Assembly (NCBI GenBank): GCA_022925895.1
Contig: JAKSYS010000558.1
Location: forward strand, 1-42,115
Source: Fragilaria crotonensis
Taxonomy: Eukaryota > Bacillariophyta > Fragilariophyceae > Fragilariales > Fragilariaceae
Length of the DNA: 42,115 bases
Direction of reading: 5' to 3'
The notes beneath the pieces were generated by a model. The model saw only the letters and a list, made by a program, of their open reading frames with translations, searched no databases and was not told the DNA's origin. Shown piece after piece: positions 1 through 12,500 of this stretch; position 1 is the first letter of the stretch, and each line of letters begins with the position of its first letter. A program made the translations under genes and the position numbers.

Positions 1-278
1 ATTGATTGCTGTCGTTGGCACCCACTCATTTTGTTTTGGCTTCAGGAGATCGCAACAGGACTCGTACCGTAGCCAGGCCATCTGAATTGTTGGATTGGGA
101 TCGGCAGGTGTTGTTGGTGCATGACATATGAATGTCTGATCGTCGTGAACACTTTGGCATCATCAAAACGACGAGAACAATAACAACAACAACCAGTTTT
201 TCGAAACATCAAGAAGTAGAACTACTAGAACATCAAGTCGAGCGTTAGCAGCAGCAGCATCCTATTATAGAATTTGTC

Positions 279-1510
279 ATGAGCGGATTTGGAAGAGGCC
301 GAGGTAGATCACCAGGAGGACGTGGACCTCCGGGTGGTGGCAGAGGAGGACGTGGAGGTGGACGTGATGGAGGAAGAGGAGGAGGACGCGATGGAGGAAG
401 AGGTGGTCGAGGAGGACGAGGTGGTCGGTACGTTCTCACAGTAGATCGGTCCATGTCATGACAGGATATCTGAGTTCTCTTTCTAACGTTGTATTGTTCT
501 CTTTCAATACTACAATGATTTATGCAATATGATTTATGCCCTCAACACATATGAACATGTTACTAAATCACAGTGATGGTGGCCGCGGAGGACGAGGAGG
601 TCGTGGAGGACGTGGTGCTCCTGGAGGAAGAGGTGGCCGAGGAGGAGGACGAGGAGGCATGGCAGGAGGAGCCAAGGTGATCATTGAACCGCATCGACAC
701 GAAGGAATTTTCGTGGCTCGTGGTAAGGAAGATGCTCTCGTCACTCTCAACTCAACTCCCGGAATTGCCGTCTACGGCGAGAAGCGTATTTCAGTAGATG
801 GTCCTCCTGGTCCTGATGGTAACACCACCAAGCTGGAGTACCGTGTTTGGAATCCCTTCCGATCCAAGAGTAAGTTATTACTGTTGTTCAAGACCTCTCT
901 TGATGGTACTTCTTGTAACTCTTGCATTGCATGGCATCGCTAACATTATCCTCCTCCCAATCCTTCAATAGTCGCCGCTGCCGTCTTGGGCGGTGTCAGT
1001 GACATTTGGATCAAACCTGGCTACAAGGTGTTGTACATTGGCGCTGCCGCCGGAACATCGGTCAGTCACGTGAGTGACATTGTTGGTCCGACGGGGGCCG
1101 TCTACGCGGTGGAATTTTCGCACCGTCCCGGTCGCGATCTCATCAACATGGCCAAGTCGCGCACCAATGTGATTCCCATTATTGAAGATGCCCGCCATCC
1201 GCTCAAGTACCGTATGTTGGTTGGCATGGTCGACTGTGTCTTTGCCGATGTCGCACAGCCAGATCAGGCGCGTATTGTGGCGTTGAATTCGCACTATTTT
1301 CTTAAAAATGGGGGACATTCTGTGATTGCGATCAAGGCGTCGTGTATTGATAGTACGGCAGCTCCAGAAGCAGTCTTTCGGAGAGAAGTATCCAAGTTAC
1401 AAGAGGAGAATTTCAAGCCATTGGAACAACTAACGCTTGAGCCTTACGAAAGAGATCACGCAGTTGTGATTAGTGAATACAGACCAAGCAAGAAGAAGGC
1501 CAAGGAATAA
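279..1510 (+). CDS. FBL: Fibrillarin, box C/D snoRNP 2'-O-methyltransferase (3 exons)
   Basis: Spliced from 279-427, 574-869 and 972-1510, giving 327 aa; both introns are GT-AG and both joins keep frame (split codons give R50 and I149). Residues 1-84 are a glycine/arginine-rich (GAR) domain of RGG/GGR repeats. Then come the fibrillarin core ([18 protein letters not shown]), the hallmark WNPFRSK..AAAVLGG, the SAM-binding loop [20 protein letters not shown] (residues 168-187), the [14 protein letters not shown] strand and the ADVAQPDQ motif. Length is normal for the family (about 300-330 aa). Known role of the family: the catalytic subunit of nucleolar box C/D snoRNPs, methylating ribose 2'-OH of rRNA and also a histone glutamine. 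The start at 279 is the first ATG and opens directly into the GAR domain. The gene is intact. The assignment is near certain; the only doubt is the exact splice points, chosen by phase and consensus. Confidence 0.97.
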
Positions 1511-2052
1511 GAGTAAAATATAGTATATAGGGAAGCGACGATCGCATTGCATGTTTGATGATACCGCACTTCGTCTTTTGCTAGAAGCTCTGCCGTATAG
1601 AAGAATCCAATGTACCCTGGAAAGTTGTCTTGCCCAGGTCGGAGGAAGGATATCACCCACAGTTGTTATTTGATTTGTGGCTTGGGTATAGTGGTACGAG
1701 GCTTTAGGTGCCTCAATGGCCTGCCGGTAGCAGTCGTTGTACTGGTTATCTGGTTATGTAGTAGAGTGAGGGTACTGCAGCCCTATTGCCTTGCGACCAC
1801 TGGTACCAGGTACTAGTACTGCACGACTGTACGACCCAATGATATTCCTGCCCGCAGGCTGCAGTCCAAGTTCAGTACTGGTACTAGTACTGGTACCGGT
1901 CGGAACAGCACACGCATTGACCATGCCACGCACACGGATTGACAACGATACTGGTACAGTACCTGGACGAGTAGTGGATATATGCATAGAGTCAGACAGG
2001 AAATCGGAATTCGATTTCAATCACAGTCGTTCGCGCCAACACATTAGGTGTG
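1511..2052. other. Intergenic, GTAC-rich patch
   Basis: No gene seen. Between about 1740 and 1965 the sequence is crowded with GTAC-containing palindromes (ggtaccaggtactagtactg and similar). This compositional theme recurs elsewhere in the window (8500-8660, 15500-15640, 21360-21420, 38900-39250). The 3' end must hold the promoter and leader of the downstream methyltransferase, but no defined motif is recognised. Confidence 0.5.
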
Positions 2053-3514
2053 ATGGTCGTGTCCCGTTCCCCCCTTGGTATCGTCCTTTCTGTTGTTGCT
2101 TCCCTCGTCTGCAACGCCGATTCCTTTGCTCCTTCTACTTTTCTTGTTCATCGCGTGGAGAGAAGTAACAGTCGCTTGAGCGTAGCGTCGGAATCACCTG
2201 CGTTGTTTGGTACGTCTTGCATGCCAGTTTGTGTCCCAGAGATGGACTACTCGAGAATTGCATGTCGATAGGTGGTCGCGAATACGATTGCAATTGCTAG
2301 CCGCCTTCGCATTCCCATTTGCATTCACGTTCGCATTCCCATTTACACTCACACAAATTTATTCCTCATATGAAATGAAATAATAATACACCATGCCAAC
2401 AGTCGATCAAGGACCCTCCATCATGAACAGCCAAGTTTCCGAGTATTACGGCAAGACATTGCAAACCACCGACGATCTCAAAACCAACGCATGTTGCACA
2501 TCAGCCGCTCCTCCGAGTTACATTCGTGAGGCAATTGCAAAGATTGATCCACTTGTCCTTTCCAAATATTATGGTTGTGGTTTGTGTTTGCCACAATATG
2601 ACATGACGGGATTGCGAGTCTTGGACTTGGGATGTGGAGCCGGTAGAGACGTCTACATTGCCGCACAACTCGTCGGACCCACGGGAAGTGTCGTGGGAGT
2701 TGACATGACACCTGAACAATTGGATGTGGCTCTGGATAAGAAAGCGTACCATGCAGAAAAATTTGGATTTGATAATGTGGAGTTTTATCAAGGATATTTG
2801 GAAAGACTTGATGAGATGAAGGAATTGGAGAAGGGATCATTTGATTTGATTATCTCCAACTGTGTCATTAATCTCTGCGAGGATAAGGAAGCTGTGTTGC
2901 GTCACTGTCGCGAACTCCTCAAACCGGGTGGTGAATTGTACTTTTCGGACGTGTACGCCAGTCGCCGTGTTCCTCAAGCCCTTCGCGAGGATCCCGTCTT
3001 GTGGGGCGAATGCCTGTCGGGAGCATTGTACTGGAATGATTTTCAGAATTTAGCACGACGCGTGGGATTTCCAGACCCACGTTTGGTGGAAGATGCACCG
3101 ATTACGGTCAATTCTAAAGCTGTTCAGCGTGTGATGGATGATGCCGGTGCTCAGGGATTGAAATTCTTTTCGGCAACGTATCGTTTGTGGAATATGCCAC
3201 CAACATTGCTAGAACCGCATTGTGAGGATTATGGACAAGCTGTCATTTACAAGGGCACACTTCCTCGGTATGCGTCGGGATGGCTGTTGGATAAGCATCA
3301 TTACTTTGAGACGGGACGCATCCTTCCTGTTTGTGGCAATACCTACAATATGTTGAAGGAGTCGTTATTGAAGGACCATTTTGAGTTTGTTGGTACATTT
3401 GACACTCACTACGGTATTTTCGAAGGCTGCGGAACGACAATGCCCTTTGATGTGACGGAGTCAACTGGTGGCAAAGGCGGTCCTTCTGGTAGTACTAAGG
3501 GAGGATGCTGTTAA
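2053..3514 (+). CDS. AS3MT: Arsenite S-adenosylmethionine methyltransferase with plastid-type presequence (2 exons)
   Basis: Exons 2053-2209 and 2403-3514 join in phase (split codon gives V53) to 422 aa. Residues 1-24 form a signal-peptide-like segment (VVSRSPLGIVLSVVASLVCNA), followed by DS-FAPSTF, the F-containing cleavage motif of diatom bipartite plastid targeting, and a Ser/Arg-rich transit-like stretch. The catalytic part is typical ArsM/AS3MT: a CC pair (83-84), SAM motif LDLGCGAGRDVY (126-137), VGVDMTPEQL, Cys206 in ISNCVINL and Cys256 in GECLSGALYW, and a C-terminal CC. These match the conserved cysteines that bind As(III) in the family, which methylates arsenite stepwise to mono-, di- and trimethyl forms using SAM and thiols. 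An internal ATG at 2393, just inside the acceptor side of the intron, could give a cytosolic form if the first exon were skipped. Enzyme identity is firm; plastid location is inferred from the presequence only. Confidence 0.95.
2306..2353 (+). repeat. 24-bp tandem duplication in the ArsM intron
   Basis: Two adjacent 24-bp copies (2306-2329 and 2330-2353) sharing the core TTCGCATTCCCATTT, with a few differences in the second half. They lie in the 193-bp intron between the presequence exon and the catalytic exon. No function is evident. Confidence 0.7.
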
Positions 3515-4774
3515 CGTTAAAGAGAGGCAGTACGAGCTGCAGACTTCTGTTCGACGTACTCCATTCTAGTTCACCAATACACAAATAGACTCTACTACTA
3601 GTGTCGAAACGCACCGTATCTGTTTTAAGGATCGCTTCCCGCCCTTACTCAACTTCAACACGTTATCGAAACAAAACAAAACCTGGCTGGTCTTTATGGA
3701 AGGCCCAGGCATGTTCCATGTCTTCATCATTTCTCGGTAAACTAAGCCAAGGAAGCATTTTGGTCGACCTTCATGGGCCTAAAGAGTCATCTTCGTAAGG
3801 GACTGTCACTGACTTTGGTTCTTGACCAAAAAGATGCAGCATGATAATGTTTCAGTTTTTGTGGTCGGAAATGCAGGCAAGACAAAATGCAGGTATCTGA
3901 GGCTTCAATGAACTCACTGACTTCATTGCCATCCACTTCAAATGAGACAAAAGACATAACTACAATTGTATTGAAAGCACTCTATTAAACTCAATTGTTC
4001 TGCCATACATACCTGTGCGTTGACCAGAATGCTTGTCAAGCATGAAGGTCCTAGGTTGTACATTGATGCATCTGCAGAAGTAAGCAAGGCATTGATTGTT
4101 GCTTCCCATCCTGAATAAAGTCATTTCTATGGGAGGAAGGCAAAAACAAGACATGCTGGGACTCGTTGTGTTCTTAAGTCACAACAATGCAACTTCTGGC
4201 CGAACCTGAGTCGCTTCATGAATTGTTGCAAATTACAAATAAAGCAACAATTTGGTAACATGCTGAGGAAGCTACACATTTGAAGTGTCAAGGCTTCTGC
4301 TGAATGCTTTTTGTTACTACGTGATGAGTGGACTCACCCTGATCTCATTGAATGTGAGAATCCAATCAACAAGGTTCTTGTCATATGGTCACCTGCTTAA
4401 CTATAATACTACAGCAAGAACAACAATACTCTTCATCAACAGCACAAGCAGCTAAACAAGACTGGAGCACAAGTGCAAAAAATGACCAACTGCTACATCT
4501 GTTGTCAGTCTGTGGTGGAACACCAGATAAGTGGACCCATCATACTAGTCGAAAGATTTGTGCTCAAGTGTTCAAATATGATCAAGGTGACACTTTGTTA
4601 TGAGTTTACTAGTATTCTATATTTGTCCTACCTCTGAAGTCACGTTTGTCAACTATCGTCTCAGTTTCTGTGATATGGCTTTCTCTGGAAACGAGTCCCA
4701 ACTGATAGCTTGTTGAGAGATTTAAAAGTACGCCTCAAATCTTCCACGGTGCCAGTCGATGGCAGCAGGCAGCG
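3515..4774. other. Gene-free stretch, possibly upstream part of a decayed element
   Basis: Only short, unconvincing reading frames here. Because the relic at 4775-6240 begins with what looks like the end of a longer polyprotein, decayed upstream domains may lie here, but I could not recognise any. Confidence 0.4.
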
Positions 4775-6240
4775 ATGTTAAATAGATTTCGGGTTTCTTT
4801 GCTTGCGGAAACGATCAATGACCTTCCAAAATATCAACGGCATATATTAACTCATGATAACACCCAGCAGTGCATGGATGATTCAGAAGTGTGGAGAGCA
4901 AGTTGGGAGAATGGTAAACTAATGATTGTGTTGGATGGAGGTTTGAGAGACGTAGCTAAGGGGGACTTTTGGTGGACGATTAGCACGAATAACAACACCA
5001 CTAGTATCTACAAAAGTGCAGGGCCAGTTGATGGCCCCCATGACGTGGCGAATTCAACTCGATGCAAGATTGCGGGATTTGCGGCTCCGATGCTCCTTCT
5101 TATGTTGTAAGCTAGTCACTTTGGAACGAAATACAAGTGTAACAAGTTTTGTTGGGTATGCGATTGTAAATTTGCATTGTCCACCAACGTGGACAAACAC
5201 ACAAAAGAACACGAAAATTGCCGACGCCAACCAGAGAACGTGGACCTTTTGTCGCCGATTCGAGCTATGAAGGGCAAACTGGGCATCCAAGTAGCTAACT
5301 CAGAAGTGGGAAAAAGGTCATCAGAAAGGGAAAACAGGCCCTACATCTCACAATGCATGTGACGTTGAATAATCGAACAGATGAATTGGCCACATGGTTT
5401 AGGGACCATAGAACCAGTGGTCATTTGAGGGAGAAAACTGATCATATTCCAGATGAATGCATTTCTGTGTGTGAAAAGTTGAGGACTGTATACGTTTCCA
5501 CATAGATGGATACCACATCCGTTGTTACCTTCAATCAAGACATCATTGGACCAACAATGTGGGACACACTTGATTTCAAAGTCCTAGGGCAGTTTTGTTG
5601 CTCACTCACACCAGCGAGACAAGTAGCACAGACTAAACTGATGTATGATCAAAGACATACGGGAGATTGACGGCATTGAGTTGCAACAATACGAACTCAG
5701 TCTTTGTTACAAACTGAGGAAACATCAGACCATGTTCTGCAGTGGTGTCAAGAAAATCTGGGAAGAAGTCTGGCTATCCAAACCTACCTTCAAAAATCTA
5801 TGGACTACTTGGGGGCACCATTGGCAGCACAAGCAATTAAAAGCCAGGTTCTGCATTGGGTCAATGCAGAGATAGCGGAAGTTGATAAGTTGATGATTCC
5901 ACCAAGACACGTAGCCAACGTCAAGATTGCATTACATCAAAAATCTCAAATCGGGTGGTCAGCTGTGTAACGAGGATTTTTTGCTGTTGTTGCTCGGATC
6001 GACTTGTCGGCACAACCCAACAATGGTAACAGTGACTACAATTATGATGCAAAAGGGGATCACGTCATGCGGAACAAGGTGATTCTGGCCGCAGTCCATA
6101 CGCTTAGTGCACATGTGGGCAGCTCGGAACCATCACCTACACCATACGTCGTCACTCGCCTGCAGACAACTACGGAATCCAGACTTGTTGGTGGAAATTG
6201 CAAGTCTTCACGAACAGGCACACATGGTAAATGCGGTTGA
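4775..6240 (+). pseudogene. Relic of an RNase H-like retroelement ORF
   Basis: Broken over several frames. In order I see an RNase H-like segment near 4900-5110 (LDGGLRDVAKGDFWWTIS, then SAGPVDGPHDVANSTR), then NNRTDELATWFRDH and IPDECISVCEKL around 5370-5480. Next come a DHVLQWCQE segment near 5730 and a KSQIGW segment near 5950 that runs into a stop. This order resembles the RNase H-like/C-terminal region of a repeated reverse-transcriptase-type ORF that I know from diatom genomes. The match is from memory and not a search. In the intact family the position after STR carries an acidic residue; here it reads CKIAG, so the domain is probably inactive. In-frame stops and frame changes separate every block, so this is a true relic. 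A second fragment of the same family lies at 20170-20564 on the other strand. Confidence 0.6.
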
Positions 6241-8058
6241 TAGACATTTCTGAGAAAGACCACATGAAGAGATAGTAGTGAATGCGAGCTCGCTTCGACG
6301 GCGTTGGTTACATTACATGCAAAAGGCGAGAGCAAAGGATCAAAACTGATGGCTAAAAACAAACGATGATGACAGATTTCTTCCGTAACAAGTGACGACA
6401 AAAACAAAGAGGGGGTTGGAAAGTAGGTCCAAAAGACGTGCGTGACGACAAAGATTATATCGCTACTAGCAGGTACCGTGGATTCTTTTGGATAGTTTGC
6501 CGTACCGGCCGGGGTACACACCTGGTTTTTGACAAAAGGACGAGGACGGTGATCACCCTCTTATTAGGTATGATTTACTTATGTTAAATGAATGATACTT
6601 GATGGTATGGAGAGTGTACTACTACTAGGCTTTGGCTAATCACAGCCTTCCCATCATCTCCTAGTATGTTCTTGCAATTGAAATTCCAGCATGTGCTTCC
6701 TGTGGAGACATTCTTTATTTCGCTGATGAGTCTTGTTCCGCAGAAGAAGCAGAGCAACATACTTCATTGATTGGCTAACAAAGAAGCACAGACAGGAGAG
6801 GTCATACTTAAAACAGAAAGCAAGGGCATTGCATGGGGCAATGAATTCAAATAGAATTGTATGAAGCGATTCTTTCAAATAGAATTGTATGAAGCGATTC
6901 TTTCCTTACTGCAGTGCCAGCAGTGCCAACTAAGATGAAGAGATATGGTTTGCAATATTGTTGTTTGGAGCGACACTCACTTGCTTGTTACATGTGGAGT
7001 AGTTGTTGAACAGCTAACAAGGCTACCAGCACCAGAAGGTGGTGAAAGGATAAGAAAGAGAGACATAATCTCATCCAAGACAATATACGTTTTTCCAAGA
7101 AATTGTTTTAGTTGAGTGCCAACACCAACAAGAACGGTAGCTCATCCAAGCAACAGCAGCTATTGGGGGGACAAGAACACCGGATCCAATTAAACTGCAA
7201 GGAAATGACGTCAGGCCGTACCAATCAGAATGCTCTCCCTATCATGCTACTGTCTTACTGGAGTACTGCATCACCATGGTTAGAACGTGAAGGGGTCTGT
7301 ACTGTGACGTCATGATTGACATCATTTCTTTGCATTCTAATTGAAACCATACATGATTGTCTGACAAACATGCCGCTCCACAGCTTGTTGCTTGTTTGCT
7401 TTGTGATTCCTCAATCAATTGTCATCATTGCCATGACATTATTGGAATTGAAAGCAAGCTTGTTGTCCAAAATTGTTCCATGCATGTTTTTGTCATTTTC
7501 CATAACAGTTTTTGTTTCCTGGTGGCTTGCATGCAGTCCTCAATGCAGGGTGATGGTGTAGCTCATGGAGGAGAATGAAGCAGATAGCAATATACGCATT
7601 AGCATCTGGCTAAAGAACTCATAGAACACGACTGCAAAATGCATATGGTGAATGTTCATCTTGAAATGTTGACAGATTCTGCAAGTACAGGTGCTGGGAG
7701 TCATGCTGGCTATCATGGTAAACTCTGCTCTGCAATGAGTGATTGCAGAAAAAAGAGGAAGTACTACTTAGCATCTGCTCTATAAGTCACTGACAATGCC
7801 CACTCTGTTCCAGGAGTTCAAGTCTCAGTTCAAATCATTTATTCCTTTGCACTGTTATCAAGATTTACAAAACTCCTCCTGATGAGTGAGATGATTGCCA
7901 CATATTCTGTTCAGCTTGAGTTGAGCCGAGAGTCATTGGTCCCATGTCATATGCCTTGCAAACAGAGTACACATTGAGAATCTCTTTCATTTCATGATTC
8001 TTTCTGCTCGAGATGATGTGCGATGAGCATGGGTGCCATGGTGCATCCTGCACAAGTG
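6241..8058. other. Gene-free stretch
   Basis: No supportable gene. The only structured element is a 28-bp tandem duplication at 6847-6902. The remainder is AT-rich to balanced unique-looking sequence. Confidence 0.5.
6847..6902 (+). repeat. 28-bp perfect tandem duplication
   Basis: Two identical adjacent 28-bp units (6847-6874 and 6875-6902; core AATAGAATTGTATGAAGCGA). Perfect identity indicates a recent duplication by slippage or an assembly artefact. Confidence 0.85.
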
Positions 8059-8463
8059 TTCATGGTTCATGGTTCATGGTTCATGGTTCATGGTTCATGG
8101 TTCATGGTTCATGGTTCATGGTTCATGGTTCATGGTTCATGGTTCATGGTTCATGGTTCATGGTTCATGGTTCATGGTTCATGGTTCATGGTTCATGGTT
8201 CATGGTTCATGGTTCATGGTTCATGGTTCATGGTTCATGGTTCATGGTTCATGGTTCATGGTTCATGGTTCATGGTTCATGGTTCATGGTTCATGGTTCA
8301 TGGTTCATGGTTCATGGTTCATGGTTCATGGTTCATGGTTCATGGTTCATGGTTCATGGTTCATGGTTCATGGTTCATGGTTCATGGTTCATGGTTCATG
8401 GTTCATGGTTCATGGTTCATGGTTCATGGTTCATGGTTCATGGTTCATGGTTCATGGTTCATG
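8059..8463 (+). repeat. Perfect 7-bp satellite (TTCATGG)n, about 58 copies
   Basis: 405 bp of uninterrupted TTCATGG with no variant unit. Because 7 is not a multiple of 3 and the unit has no stop in any plus-strand phase, all three plus frames stay open and encode the same heptapeptide repeat MVHGSWF. The minus strand meets TGA in every frame. The long plus-strand reading frames here (8013-8554) are therefore a by-product of the repeat and not evidence of a gene. The homogeneity points to recent expansion or active homogenisation, and real copy number may differ from the assembled one. Confidence 0.97.
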
Positions 8464-9596
8464 TTTAACATTTTTATTATCAAATGCGCGCAGTTGTCAA
8501 GAATATGTACTCGACGTATACCAGTACAACTACGTAACTAGTACCTTCCGGTAGTACTGGATTACTGTTTACACAGGTTTTTCGTAGTACGGTAGTCGAA
8601 ATTGCAATAGAGTAGTACCAGGTACTGGAGTACAAGTACCTCGTTGAACAGCAGTGCTTCGGCGCGTGGTACTGTGATGCTACAAGGCTAAAATGGTAGA
8701 CTGTATAATAGTGATATTAGAAGGCCATGCTGGTGCAACAAGGAGTGCGCTGCGTTGTCTCGAATCTTGCGAAAGAGTCTCACCTGGCCAAAGATAATAA
8801 ATTATCAAGAGTTTACAGTCTTCCAGGAACGCCCGAACACCGCGCTGGCAGTTCCCGAGAAGTAAAATGTGAGAAGGAGGGAATATGAAACATATTATAT
8901 ATGGAGAGCTATATACTTTGTATTTATATTCAAACTGCGCGTCATCCCGGCCCTCTAGAGAATCAACGGAAAACGAGTTCGCCGGGCAGGGCTGACTTTG
9001 TTTCTCGTGTTACTATATAGATTATATGACACCACGCGCATCCACTGCTAGTATCGACAGTACGGGAATACGGAAGAACGAGTGCGGCCGTCTTTCCAAA
9101 ACGTCCTTATTCTTGACTGTGCCAACCCGTCGTCTTTGCATACCATCATGTTCGTTGAGAGGAGGTTTTGCTTGATTCAAAACGCTCATCCCTGCCTGCC
9201 TGCTGCCTGTAGTGTATTGTCTGCTGTCTTGCAGCAAAAGCGACGCAGCCACAGCATCAACCATCGACTTGTCTGTACTCTCTCAACTCTCTGCTGCAGT
9301 CTAGCTACTCTTGGATAATAAAAAAGAGGGATTAGAGTAGATCGAAACAAGTGGGGTGAAAGCACAAGAACATCTTGCATTGGTATCACATTGCAAGCAC
9401 CATCTGATCTTCCACTACCGGTAGAGCTACGGATAGAGTGCTGAACGCTGCAGGGCACGAATACAGAGTTACTGCAGTACCACTGTCCCTTACTTTCCGA
9501 GCATTGGTTATTGATTCGGAGGATTGGAGCAACAAGTGATACACTCGATACGCGCTATATTGAACTGCCGTTGAAGCAACAGCAACAAAACCGAAA
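8464..9596. other. Intergenic between the satellite and the myristoylated-protein gene
   Basis: No gene supported. 8500-8660 is another GTAC-rich patch. The last few hundred bases should contain the promoter and 5' leader of the gene starting at 9597, which begins after a CAA/CAG-rich leader. Confidence 0.45.
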
Positions 9597-12500
9597 ATGG
9601 GAAACGCACCGTCATCCTCCGAAGAAGAAACTGCGGCAGGCAAGGCCAAGAAGCTTGTCGAAGAAGTGCAATCGTCCATCAAGACTTCGATTCGCAATTT
9701 TGATGAATCTCAGTCTGCAAACTTTTTAGATTCCATCTGCGGTCCAATCTTTGACGATGATCCAATGAAACGCAATCGTTCCTATGCCTACTCGGAAGAA
9801 TTGTCGGATGAAGATTCACGGACAGTTAGTGATGGCGATAATTCGACTATGGAAAGTAGCAGGCGAGGGACATCCAGCAATCGAAAGGGAATATCCACAG
9901 AAAGTGGATCCGTTTTTTCACAGAGTGACTATGAAAGCGAAGCCACTTCGAGAGGAGCGACTCCTCGCAAGTTCACGGATTCTTTCGAATCGGAGGAGGA
10001 TTCCTACCTTCATCGCAAAAACAAGGAAATTGAAAAGGTCAATACTACATCGTCGCGCGCACCATCGTCGGTCATGTCCAAACCACTTGCGTCGGCTTTT
10101 GCAAAGCGATGCTACTTCACAAAGGCTGGCATTGGAAAGACGACGCAGCATTATGAAGGTCTTACTCTCACGGGAAATGTCGTACTCATGTTGGCAACGG
10201 CCATGAAACTGAAGGGCTGTCCCACTATTTGCGATGAAGATTTGAGACGAGTCGAACAAACCTATCCCAATCAGTTCTCGAGACTGCCCGATGAACTCTT
10301 GCTCAGCAGCGGGTGGAGACGAATATCCAAGTACTGTCACTTTTCAAACAAGCCAATTCCCGATGGAGTGCCGTTTTTCCGTAAGTTCCTTTTTCGTCAC
10401 ACACTACCTCTCATTACTCCTTAGGATGTACATTGTGAGTGCCACTCGCCTTGGATTGGAATTTTTCTGACATGCCCGCCTCGTTTCTTCACCTTGACAG
10501 ACTCGAAAAAACGTGTTCACCCCCAGGGTGGTTACTATTTTTTATTAGCGGCAGCAGTTGGCATGATCCGACCCAGTGATGTGGAACCATTGACTCGTGA
10601 CACCCTTGTCTTGCTCGAAACGGATTACCCTACCCAGGCCGACGCTGCCCCTTCGTCTCTTGTGCACGATCCGACGGAATGGACGTTGGTGGACAAGTTC
10701 TGCTTCTTTTCTGGAGGACCCATCAACACGGAAGAAGATGTCTACTACCAAGCTGATTTTGATGGGAACCCCATTCACATGCTGGCATTCTTATCTCCAT
10801 CCTTGACACCAGAGGAACTCTATAAGTTGACTCAAGACAATACGGATGAACCTGGCCTCAAGAGCGTTGCTGCCGTTGAGGATGTAGAGTCTGTGTATGA
10901 CTTGACCGAACGGGATTTTGATGATTTAAAGCTGTATCATTTGGGACCATGCCGCGCGCTGTACGTATGACATGTTTTTGTCTTCAATATTGGGACCTGC
11001 CAAATTTCCTCATACTCACTTTGAACATACCTTGTTCCAAACAGCCCACCCTACATCTTGCAACCACAAGCATGGATCAAGGTCTTGCCCCCGCACTTCC
11101 TCGCTGCCAAGCATCGTGCACTCATGCGTGCGCAACGTTGGGAAGACATCCATGGTCCTTCCATGTCCATGACATCGAGTGCTGTGTTATCAAATCAAGA
11201 TTACAACTATGGAACGTTGCCAATGAATCCATTAACGGTTCAAGTTGCACCCCCTGTTCTTTCGCCTGCAGCGGCTGGTTTACCCTTGGGAACGCCCCAG
11301 TCTCCTGGTATGGTATCTCCGGGCATGATACCAGCCTCTGCCGCCTTTTACGGTTCGCAAGGAACGCCTATCGTGGAAGCAAGTTCTCCAAGAAGCAATC
11401 AATTTTCGAGTCCGAAGGCAACTAATCAAAATGGAGCTGGATACTATCATGCCACTCCTCCGTCGCCTCCTAAACCTAGAGAGATGGTTTCGTCACCCGA
11501 CGATACGGAACAATCGACATCGGTGGACGACGGGTCGTTTCAACGGGAAGTGGAAGAAGAAGGGGCGTTTGTTGACAAGACTCTTCCCATTGATGAAGCT
11601 ATGGCACTTCGATCTAAGAAGCAGAAAGCACCTCCGCCTCCGTCGCAGCGCGGTCCTATATCGCCACCGGGGTACCGTCCATCCGATTTGCAGGGAGCCA
11701 ATGCAAAGATGGATCCACCAGACGATGAACCGCCGTCACTTTCAAGGGATGACATTCCCGACGATGAAGACTACCAACCGTCGCCTACTTCATACTACAC
11801 CAGCCCTTCTCAGACAGTGGAAGCGTCCAGTCCTGCAAGTTACTATCCAAGTGGTGGTGAGTTCTCGCCCGAACAGAATCCAGAGGGTTCGGAGTACCAC
11901 TCAAGGGAAGACGAGTACTACGATTCGCCGGAACATCTAGGTAACAATCCTTACCATCCTCCTCCTCCAGGAGGCGAGTACTACCACCAGGACGAAATGA
12001 ACCTGTCTCCGGAAAGTATGCATCGTCCTGAAGTTTATCATAGAGATCCTCACTACCAGAGTCAGCCGCATCCTCATTACCATCACGAAGAGCCGCACCC
12101 CGACTATGGTCACCACGGCGGCTTGCATCCGGATTATCACGACGTTCCACATGGGCAGTATTACGGAGAATCCCGTCCCAGCTACGACGACGCCGACCCT
12201 CCTGCTTATCACGATCCAGCCCATACGGGCGCCTACCACGGACCCGACCATGATGGCTTTCACGGGGAATCAGTATCACCGGAGATGTATCATGGTCAAG
12301 GAGCGCCTGAATACTACCGTTCACCGGAAGCTGATGATTACAACAATACCGAAAACGAACCGCCCATGGATAGGTATGCACTGGCATCATCCCCTACCAC
12401 GATGCCGTCATCTCCGAAATCGGAAGTGACTCGCTCCACTGGCGGATCGGATCATTCGCAAAGTTCTGCCATGCGCACAGCTCAAGACCTGTTGAGACGA

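Noticed and set aside
568..750. Proline/arginine-rich minus-strand frames at 245-454 and 568-750
   Set aside because: Antisense of the fibrillarin GAR repeats.
4385..4603. 72-aa plus-strand frame rich in Gln/Ser
   Set aside because: Short, no domain, in a stretch full of stops in all frames; at most a decayed part of the relic that follows.
8059..8463. CRISPR-like or telomeric array
   Set aside because: No spacers between units, and the unit TTCATGG is not a telomere repeat of the TTAGGG/TTTAGGG type.
8013..8554. Three overlapping 151-173 aa plus-strand reading frames of MVHGSWF repeats
   Set aside because: A direct consequence of a stop-free 7-bp satellite; all three frames give the same peptide and there is no coding sequence outside the array.
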